From Promethearchaeota archaeon (GTDB lineage: Archaea > Asgardarchaeota > Lokiarchaeia > Sigyniarchaeales > SOKP01): 13,999 nucleotides of DNA. Position 1 is the stretch's first letter, and every line of letters begins with the position of its first letter. This document shows positions 7,275 through 12,649 of this stretch, piece by piece. The notes under the pieces were generated by a model that saw only the letters and a list, made by a program, of their open reading frames with translations, was not told the DNA's origin and made no database searches. The stretch covers positions 1-13,999 of the forward strand of contig DXJM01000028.1 of assembly GCA_019057355.1 (NCBI GenBank). Reading direction: 5' to 3'. A program made the position numbers and the translations under genes.

Positions 7275-8378
7275 TTATGTTGTTTTTTCTTCATATCCTT
7301 TCCAGAAACCACGCCTTCCAAGATATCTGGAGAAATATACAACAGATAACATAACGGGAATCTCCCAGAAAAGTCCCATTGTCGTTCCTAATGCTGCATA
7401 AGAACCTATGCCATACATGGCAACAGCAACGGCAATTGCTATTTCAAAATGGCTTGAAGAACCAACAACAACCGTAATTACTGCTTCTCTATATTTCAAT
7501 TTAATTATCATCGTAATTATCACGTTATAGATTAGGACGGTTAACACTCCAACTAGAATTGGTATGGATACTCTTAACAATAAAACGGGGTAAGTAAGCA
7601 AAACTTGACCGTTTAAAGAAAATATAGTGATCAAAGTCATCAATAATGCAAGAATTGCAACCTTGGACACTGCTGGGCGGAATTTATTGTCAAACCATTC
7701 TTCTCCTTTATATTTCGTTAAATATTTCTTGCTCATGACTCCTGCTATTAAGGGCACACCAATAAATACTGTCAAGGCAATTAATAAAGTAACTGAATCT
7801 AAGGGAATTGGTTTAGTTAAGGTAATATTTGCAATGAATACTAAAAGCATTACCATTGGAACATATAAAAGTATTATTGTAATGGTGTTTATACTCGTTA
7901 TTATGACATTTTGCTCTTGATTTCCTCTTGCCATCCATCCCCATACCAGGACCATTGCCGTACAAGGACTTGCATGGAGTAAAATGATCGCCAAAACCAA
8001 TTGTTCGTTATCTGATACAAATAGTAGAGCAGTCGCTAATCCTACAAATGGAGCTACCAGCCAATTTGAAAATAAGGTTAAGATTATGGGTTTGGGTCTT
8101 TTAGCGGCTTTTTTTAACTCGGAGCCCTTTATATTTAGCATCGCGGGATACATCATCACGATCAAGCATATGGCTATAGGAATGGACATTCCTGCAAACT
8201 GAATAGATTCAATAATCTCACTGAGTCCTGAAACATAAACAGAGAGAAGAATTCCTATGACGATACAAATAGCAATCCAAAGTGGTAAGAACTTTTCGAA
8301 AAAACTCAGCTTTTTACATTCATCAACAGAATCATACCGATCACAGCTTTTCAAGCCAATCTCGTTTTTTTCACTCAT
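7275..8378 (-). CDS. acr3: Arsenite efflux permease, ACR3 family
   Basis: Membrane transporter of 367 residues that expels arsenite, As(OH)3, across the cytoplasmic membrane, driven by the ion gradient. About ten hydrophobic helices are visible. The family hallmarks are present: NWLVAPF (105-111), the catalytic Cys139 in SPCTAMVLVW (137-146), GSSSHFEIAIAVAV (306-319) and the conserved Glu339 in WEIPVMLSVV (338-347). The N-terminal 25 residues are hydrophilic with two extra Cys (12 and 21), which could bind thiols or arsenite, but this is speculative. The start is ATG at 8378. A TATA-like TTTAAATA lies at 8432-8439 on the plus strand (read on the minus strand). The gene is divergent from a broken arsR, the normal partner arrangement, and is followed by a small unknown gene. 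Confidence 0.95.
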   Translation of the reverse strand: MSEKNEIGLKSCDRYDSVDECKKLSFFEKFLPLWIAICIVIGILLSVYVSGLSEIIESIQFAGMSIPIAICLIVMMYPAMLNIKGSELKKAAKRPKPIILTLFSNWLVAPFVGLATALLFVSDNEQLVLAIILLHASPCTAMVLVWGWMARGNQEQNVIITSINTITIILLYVPMVMLLVFIANITLTKPIPLDSVTLLIALTVFIGVPLIAGVMSKKYLTKYKGEEWFDNKFRPAVSKVAILALLMTLITIFSLNGQVLLTYPVLLLRVSIPILVGVLTVLIYNVIITMIIKLKYREAVITVVVGSSSHFEIAIAVAVAMYGIGSYAALGTTMGLFWEIPVMLSVVYFSRYLGRRGFWKGYEEKTT

Positions 8379-8431
8379 GATTAATTTTAGTCAACTCACA
8401 GGTGTATTAATAATGTTATGGAAAATGCAAA

Positions 8432-8502
8432 TTTAAATATATCGATTTGTTTTTAAAATATTCAATTCAGATAAATATTTATTAATGTATCTATATTTAT
8501 TT
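8432..8502. promoter_or_regulatory. Shared acr3/arsR promoter-operator region
   Basis: The divergent intergenic region holds a TATA-like TTTAAATA (8432-8439), correctly placed for leftward acr3 transcription starting near 8410. To its right is a perfect 12-bp palindrome ATAAATATTTAT (8471-8482) and two direct copies of ATATTTATT (8475-8483 and 8493-8501), 18 bp apart. ArsR-family operators are usually AT-rich dyads at such positions, so this is a plausible operator. The strong AT bias means that palindromes of this composition also arise by chance. Confidence 0.4.
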
Positions 8503-8544
8503 GTAAAATAAAAGATTATCACAAAAGAAAATGGAACTTCCAAA

Positions 8545-8946
8545 ATGAAAGCAAAAAGAAAGCAAAAGGTTCTAAAAAGTTTTAAAATATGCGTGAATCT
8601 TGACGGAACTAACTTAGATGATTATATTGAGAATCTCTACCGAATAGAAGTGGCTATTGCAAAAAATAAAACGATTGTCGAGTAAGGAGATTTTTTTAAT
8701 ATTTTGGGGAATGACATTCGGCTAGCTATACTAAAGTTATTGGGTAAAAAAAATTATTGTGTCTGTGATTTAGAAGTCCTTTTGAATAAATCTCAAACTT
8801 CCATTTCACATCATCTTAAATAGGTTGAGGATCTAGGATTAATTAAAGGGATAAAAAGAGGATATTTTTAGCATTATGAATTTGTAATTGAAGAATTTGA
8901 TAGATTGATAACATTATTTAAAGAGGAATATTCTTTTCTCATATAA
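8545..8946 (+). pseudogene. arsR: ArsR-family arsenic-responsive repressor with three in-frame stops
   Basis: A continuous frame from ATG 8545 to TAA 8944-8946 (133 codons) encodes a winged-helix ArsR-type protein but contains TAA at 8683-8685 and TAG at 8821-8823 and 8869-8871. Recognisable parts are ILGNDIRLAILKLLG (helix 1 region), YCVCDLEVLLNKSQTSISHH (the ArsR CxC metal site plus recognition helix), VEDLGLIKGIKRGYF (the wing) and a C-terminal helix. The CVCDL motif is the As(III) ligand pair of classical ArsR. The gene faces away from acr3, the expected place for its repressor. No frameshift is present. Unless the stops are suppressed, it is inactive and acr3 would be constitutive or controlled by a regulator elsewhere. 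Confidence 0.75.
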
Positions 8947-8980
8947 TTTAGGGATTAAATGAAATTTGAAAATATTTTTT

Positions 8981-9586
8981 TCAGAAATGGTATTGTTGAA
9001 TATTTTTTTTTAATTGAATGATGCACTCTTCTCTTGCTTTTAGCAATCTCCTTTCGGAGACCCTTTTCATATCCGTTGTTGGTAATATTTTTTGCTTTAT
9101 GACTTTTTTTAAGAGCAAATATTCATCTTTTGTTGAAATAAATGGTTCTACTTTCTCAGTATAAATAAATTCCTCAATTGATGTTTTTTTTCCATTATTG
9201 TTCCCCTCAGTTAAATCAAATCTATAATCTTTATAGACTAAAAAACAATGTATCATTGGAGTATATGGGAGATTATATTTCTTAAGAATATTATTCACTC
9301 CATTGGTGATTTGTTCCGTCATTTTATATATGCCTACATATTTAAACACTGGAATATCCAGTTCATCAGCTAATGCAGCAATCACGGCATGTTTAGTTGT
9401 ACATGTCCCTTTTTTTTCTTTAAAAAGAATCATTTTGTCATCATAATTCAAATTGTAGCCATATTCAAAATCGTGGACAAAATAACACGCTTCTTTAAAT
9501 GATTTGATTCCTAATTCTAAAAATTTTTTTGATATTTCTCCTGAATTTGATATTTCTTTATCAGGTAATAAATTAAGATCATCCAT
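8981..9586 (-). CDS. Transglutaminase-like cysteine protein (cytosolic)
   Basis: A 201-residue protein with the transglutaminase/papain-like core. The nucleophile is Cys62 in KGTCTTKHAVIAALADEL (59-76), His113 sits in TPMIHCFLV and Asp124 in YRFDLTEGN, the correct order and spacing for the Cys-His-Asp triad. There is no signal peptide or membrane helix, so it should act in the cytoplasm. The length suits the small single-domain family whose members read GTC-S-KH; many are uncharacterised and could be peptidases, amidases or isopeptide-forming enzymes. The C-terminus is a Lys/Arg-rich helix (about 150-198). A TATA-like ATTATAAA at 9624-9631 (plus-strand letters) would start transcription close to the ATG, so the mRNA may be nearly leaderless. 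It stands alone; neighbours give no functional clue. Confidence 0.8.
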   Translation of the reverse strand: MDDLNLLPDKEISNSGEISKKFLELGIKSFKEACYFVHDFEYGYNLNYDDKMILFKEKKGTCTTKHAVIAALADELDIPVFKYVGIYKMTEQITNGVNNILKKYNLPYTPMIHCFLVYKDYRFDLTEGNNNGKKTSIEEFIYTEKVEPFISTKDEYLLLKKVIKQKILPTTDMKRVSERRLLKAREECIIQLKKNIQQYHF

Positions 9587-10139
9587 AAATAAGACTTAGA
9601 ACTTTAATATTATATTTGTAATGATTATAAACTATAAAATCTGTTAGGAAATCATAAAAACCACATTCATAAAATAAAAATCTGCTTTATAAAAGGCATC
9701 TGTAAATAAAAAGATTATTTTATATTCTCAAAAACTCTATTTAATGCTGGATTTATAGAGGTGAAACACTATTTCTAGATTTAAGGTGTTTGAGCTCTGC
9801 TTAATGGGGATCTTGGACTCCTAATAATATCAATTCTTCGTTAGATATTATACCTCTGACCTCATCCTTTTTATAATAAATTCAAGAACTTTTATGCACT
9901 GAAAAATTCCCTTTTTTTGTTAAAAAGTGCCAGAATCCTGTAAAACAAGGAAAAAAACTGTATATAAGACTCGTGATAAGAAGGAATTTCTTTATTTTTT
10001 CCTAGGCGGAATATCACCATATTTAAATTGGGTGTTTTAGTAATTTCTTTCTTGATTGGCTTTTTTTTTAATTAAAATATCCTTCGGAATAATATTTTTC
10101 CAAAAGATGCGTATCATTTTATTCGATTATTATTGAGTT
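9587..10139. other. 553-bp intergenic region with no gene seen
   Basis: Stops are frequent in all frames. The minus strand has short open pieces (one containing QFKYGDIPPRKK near 9995-10045) separated by TAA codons, and the plus strand a 31-codon piece with a hydrophobic run (FKLGVLVISFLIGFFFN) just before 10080; none is convincing. An 8-bp perfect inverted repeat ATAATATC/GATATTAT (9824-9831 and 9844-9851, 12-base loop) could form a hairpin. Part of the region nearest 9586 is the promoter of the transglutaminase-like gene. Confidence 0.45.
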
Positions 10140-10946
10140 CTATTGTTTTTTCATCATCATCATCTTTTTCATTTGTTTACCACCTATTTCTGAGAATCGC
10201 ATTGGCATGGTTTTTTTGTGTATTGAATGATTAATGATAAATAATACTACAATCCAGATGCATAAAACGAGAATATTGATTTCGCTTGAAATCATACTAT
10301 TTTGATCCACAGCACTTCTTAATAGTTCGGTTAAAAACGTGACCGGGGATATATAATATATGAAAGCTGCGCCAGCTGGCAACTGACTTAATGGAATAAA
10401 GATTCCCCCAATAAAGAGGAGTGGAAATTTAACTAGGTTCATTAAAACCATTATATCAGAAGTTTGGTCGGTTCGCTTGGCTGATAATAAAAGGCCTAAA
10501 AGAGATCCAAGAATTCCCATTAAAATAATCCCCAAAAATATGAAAAATAAGGATAATGGCGTGGTTATCAATACTATGGGAAACAAAACTATGAAAGATA
10601 TTGCGATAATAGAGGTAATAATGATTGAATAAAGGGCAGATGCAATCATGATACCTAAAAGTAATTCATTCAAAGAAATAGGCGCACTTAAAATTCGTTC
10701 TAAAGATTTTTCGCGCGTTTCTATGGGTAATATTACGGGACTTACGGCCGTGGAGGTAAAAAAAGATGTCATGGCAATAATTCCAATAAATATTTGACTT
10801 AACGTGATGCTCCTTCCAAGAATCCAAGAGATTATCATAAAAAGGGGAAATAACAACCCAAATATTAACACGGGTCCTTTTCTAATATACAATGTTATAT
10901 TTTTTTTTGTCAGCATCCAAATGTTATTAAGACTTTCACGAATCAT
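10140..10946 (-). CDS. ABC-2 type exporter permease
   Basis: Integral membrane subunit of 268 residues, normal for ABC-2 (DrrB/NatB/YadH-like) permeases, with about six hydrophobic segments. The family-typical sequence RSAVDQNS is near 215, and the amphipathic ETREKSLERILSAPISLNEL (76-95) matches the E-x-GT-E-x-L-x2-P-x3 region that contacts the ATPase. Its ATG at 10946 overlaps the TGA of the ATPase gene as ATGA, so the two are translationally coupled. The C-terminal tail is unusual, rich in Met and Lys (KQMKKMMMMKKQ), encoded by an ATG-repeat tract; it might bind soft metals or simply be low-complexity slippage. The substrate is unknown: drugs, lipids, peptides and metals all fit the family. 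It ends in TAG. Confidence 0.9.
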   Translation of the reverse strand: MIRESLNNIWMLTKKNITLYIRKGPVLIFGLLFPLFMIISWILGRSITLSQIFIGIIAMTSFFTSTAVSPVILPIETREKSLERILSAPISLNELLLGIMIASALYSIIITSIIAISFIVLFPIVLITTPLSLFFIFLGIILMGILGSLLGLLLSAKRTDQTSDIMVLMNLVKFPLLFIGGIFIPLSQLPAGAAFIYYISPVTFLTELLRSAVDQNSMISSEINILVLCIWIVVLFIINHSIHKKTMPMRFSEIGGKQMKKMMMMKKQ

Positions 10947-11911
10947 TTTTTATCCTCCGTGTTTAATTTTGAATCTGATTTGATCAAATTAATGAACACT
11001 TCTTCTAAAGTGGTTTCATTGAGATTAAATTTCGAAATTTCAATCCCCTGCTTTTTTACATAATCATTGAGAAACGATATATCTTCCAAGGGATTATTCG
11101 TAATTACGCTCATGTGGTTGTTCGGTTCCGTTTTTAAATGAAATAGGGATTTTAATTCATTTTCTTGTTCACTGGAAAGTTTTCCCTTGATTTTAAAATA
11201 TAATATTGATGAGGGTTTAAATTTTTTCCGCAGGTTATCTGGACTTTCATCAGCGATAATTTTCCCTCGGTTCATTATCAATGTCCTGTCGCAGATTTGT
11301 TGAGCTTCTTGCATGTTATGGGTGGTGATTAAAATGGTCCTGCCTTCTTTTTTTAGGTCAAGAATTTGATTGCGAACGATGTTTACAGAAAAGGGATCCA
11401 AACCACTCGTTGGCTCATCAAGAATTAAAATTGAAGGTTCATGTAAAAGTGCCAAGCACAAATTCAACCGTTGTTTCAGCCCTTTTGAAAGTGTTTTCGT
11501 CTTTGCATGCATTTTATCCTTGAGTTCAAATCGATTTAATAATATATTCGCACGATCTTTAATTTTCTGCTTGGATAATCCATAAATAGTGCCAGAAAAA
11601 TTGATATTTTGCCAAACTGTATAATCTGAGTAAGCATTGCTGACTTCAGGAACAATACCAAATTTTTTTTTTAATTCTTTAGGAGAATTGGTCAAGTCCT
11701 CTGAATAAATTTCAACTCTTGACTCATTTTCTAATTGAAATATTCCTATTATTAATCGAATGGTTGTTGTTTTCCCGGCACCATTCGGTCCAAGGATACC
11801 CACGATATCACCCTCAGCGATTTTAAATGAAATGTGGTCAACGGCAGTTAAATCACCAAATTTTTTTGTTAAATCAAAAGTTTCTATTGCGATTTTTTTA
11901 GATACGCTCAT
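10943..11911 (-). CDS. ABC exporter ATPase, CcmA/DrrA type
   Basis: Cytoplasmic ATPase of 322 residues pairing with the ABC-2 permease that follows. Motifs: Walker A GPNGAGKTT (41-49), PE in the Q-loop region (VPEVSNAYSDYTVWQNI, 88-104), signature LSKGLKQR (141-148), Walker B ILILDEP (161-167), D-loop SGLDP (169-173) and switch His198 in ITTHNM. LSKG in place of LSGG is normal in this exporter subgroup. A C-terminal extension (about 235-322, with ETTLEEVFINL near the end) is also typical of DrrA/NatA proteins. A GAGG ribosome-binding sequence lies 10 bases before the ATG (11922-11925 on the opposite strand). The ATG overlaps the stop of the upstream small Cys-rich gene as ATGA, so three genes form one tightly coupled operon. 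Confidence 0.94.
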   Translation of the reverse strand: MSVSKKIAIETFDLTKKFGDLTAVDHISFKIAEGDIVGILGPNGAGKTTTIRLIIGIFQLENESRVEIYSEDLTNSPKELKKKFGIVPEVSNAYSDYTVWQNINFSGTIYGLSKQKIKDRANILLNRFELKDKMHAKTKTLSKGLKQRLNLCLALLHEPSILILDEPTSGLDPFSVNIVRNQILDLKKEGRTILITTHNMQEAQQICDRTLIMNRGKIIADESPDNLRKKFKPSSILYFKIKGKLSSEQENELKSLFHLKTEPNNHMSVITNNPLEDISFLNDYVKKQGIEISKFNLNETTLEEVFINLIKSDSKLNTEDKK

Positions 11912-12084
11912 TTTCTACTATCCTCTTTATGGTTTGTTGACTGCAGGACCTCCCGACCATGACATTCTTCAATTTGTGCTTGAGAACATTCTTCATTTTT
12001 ATACAAGAGTCGAATATCGGGATTAAAGCATTTACATTCATGTATAGATATATTTTTTTTTTCATGCATTTTATTTACCATCAT
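11908..12084 (-). CDS. Small Cys-rich protein heading the ABC exporter operon
   Basis: A 58-codon frame directly upstream of the ATPase gene. Its TGA overlaps the ATPase ATG (ATGA), the same coupling used between ATPase and permease, which strongly suggests that it is translated. Possible starts are ATG at 12084, 12081 and 12069 (58, 57 or 53 residues). The sequence contains HECKCFNPDIR, then KNEECSQAQIEECHGREVLQ, giving four Cys (one CxC pair) and several His, followed by a polar tail. There is no hydrophobic signal or membrane helix. Such a pattern suggests metal or thiol chemistry, for example a metal-binding or redox-sensing partner, or a peptide handled by the exporter; these are inferences. 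The segment IEEC recurs in the N-terminus of the divergent HxlR regulator. I do not recognise the family. Confidence 0.65.
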   Translation of the reverse strand: MMVNKMHEKKNISIHECKCFNPDIRLLYKNEECSQAQIEECHGREVLQSTNHKEDSRK

Positions 12085-12112
12085 TAAATTATTTAAATTG
12101 AGATGCCTATGA

Positions 12113-12122
12113 ATATTATAAA
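12113..12122 (-). promoter_or_regulatory. Candidate TATA box for the Cys-rich protein/ABC exporter operon
   Basis: On the minus strand the sequence around 12113-12122 reads TTTTATAATA, about 30 bases before the ATG at 12084. Archaeal initiation about 25 bases downstream of the box falls near 12090-12095, so the message would have a very short leader or none, consistent with the lack of a ribosome-binding sequence before 12084. It lies back to back with the hxlR TATA box, only about ten bases apart, so one regulator could act on both promoters. Confidence 0.5.
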
Positions 12123-12138
12123 AAGGAAAGTATTTATA
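12121..12138 (+). promoter_or_regulatory. BRE and TATA box of the HxlR-type regulator gene
   Basis: A purine-rich AAAAGGAAAG (12121-12130) is followed at once by TATTTATA (12131-12138), the standard archaeal BRE-TATA order. Initiation would fall near 12160, about 40 bases before the ATG at 12200. The first inverted repeat overlaps the end of this TATA box and the second covers the expected start of transcription. Confidence 0.6.
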
Positions 12139-12181
12139 CTTCCCAGAGTGAAGTATTGAATTAACTTCCCAAATTTGAAGT
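12136..12181 (+). promoter_or_regulatory. Two inverted-repeat operators in front of the HxlR-type gene
   Basis: Site 1 is ATACTTC (12136-12142), seven bases, GAAGTAT (12150-12156), a perfect 7-bp dyad. Site 2 is ACTTC (12164-12168), eight bases, GAAGT (12177-12181). Both begin ACTTCCCA and run into GAAGTATTG, with starts 26 bp apart. Dimeric winged-helix HxlR regulators bind dyads of this size next to their own genes, and the position over the TATA box and start site fits repression, so autoregulation is the simplest reading. The neighbouring divergent promoter could be controlled by the same sites. Confidence 0.65.
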
Positions 12182-12199
12182 ATTGGTGAAATATCTTAG

Positions 12200-12589
12200 A
12201 TGTGTAATGCTGGAAATCCACATAAAGAAAATAATAAACTGGATTGGCATTGTATTCACCATGACAATATTAAAGATTGTATAGAAGAATGCAAGGTCCA
12301 ACGTATATTAATTTTATTTGGGAAAAAATATGCCATGCCAATAATACGATTATTATTAATCCATAAGAAAATGCGCTTCAATCACATTTTAGAAAATCTC
12401 AAGGGGAGTCCAAAAACGATTACCTCAAGATTACGAGACTTGGAAAAATCAGGATTTATTAAAAGAGAAGTATATAATGAAATCCCGATGAGAGTAGAAT
12501 ATTCATTAACCGAGATGGGTGCATCTCTTGATGATATCTTTGAGCAAATTGCAATTTGGACATTAAATTCTCAAGAAGAATCCCATTAG
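12200..12589 (+). CDS. HxlR-family winged-helix regulator with Cys/His-rich N-terminus
   Basis: A 129-residue transcription factor. Residues 31-129 are a HxlR/MarR-like winged helix: CKVQRILILFGKKYAMPIIR (31-50) aligns with the family's CPVERTLDLIGGKW pattern, SPKTITSRLRDLEKSGFIKR is the recognition helix, and the wing carries YNEIPMRVEYSLTEMG. Members such as YodB, HypR and CatR sense electrophiles or disulphide stress through a conserved Cys, which here is Cys31. The N-terminal 30 residues add Cys2, Cys18 and Cys27 and His8, 17, 20 and 21, enough ligands for a metal or redox site. GGTGA (12185-12189) is a good ribosome-binding site. The gene is divergent from the Cys-rich protein/ABC exporter operon, its likely target, and convergent with the radical SAM gene. 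It ends in TAG. Confidence 0.9.
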   Translation: MCNAGNPHKENNKLDWHCIHHDNIKDCIEECKVQRILILFGKKYAMPIIRLLLIHKKMRFNHILENLKGSPKTITSRLRDLEKSGFIKREVYNEIPMRVEYSLTEMGASLDDIFEQIAIWTLNSQEESH

Positions 12590-12649
12590 GAAATAGAAGA
12601 ACTTTAGCATTCATGAAGATAATGAGGAGATCATAAAAAGACTAATCTG

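Noticed and set aside
5357..8871. An alternative genetic code with TAA/TAG read as Gln, or TAG as pyrrolysine
   Set aside because: Intact conserved genes here end with TAA (ACR3, ATPase, maturase) or TAG (LRR protein, ABC-2 permease, HxlR) at the lengths expected for their families, and the broken genes contain both TAA and TAG. A global recoding does not fit; local suppression is kept only as a hypothesis.
9995..10080. A transposase or membrane-protein remnant (QFKYGDIPPRKK on minus; a hydrophobic 31-codon frame on plus)
   Set aside because: Both are short, without start codons or family motifs, and lie in AT-rich DNA where hydrophobic or Lys-rich translations arise by chance.
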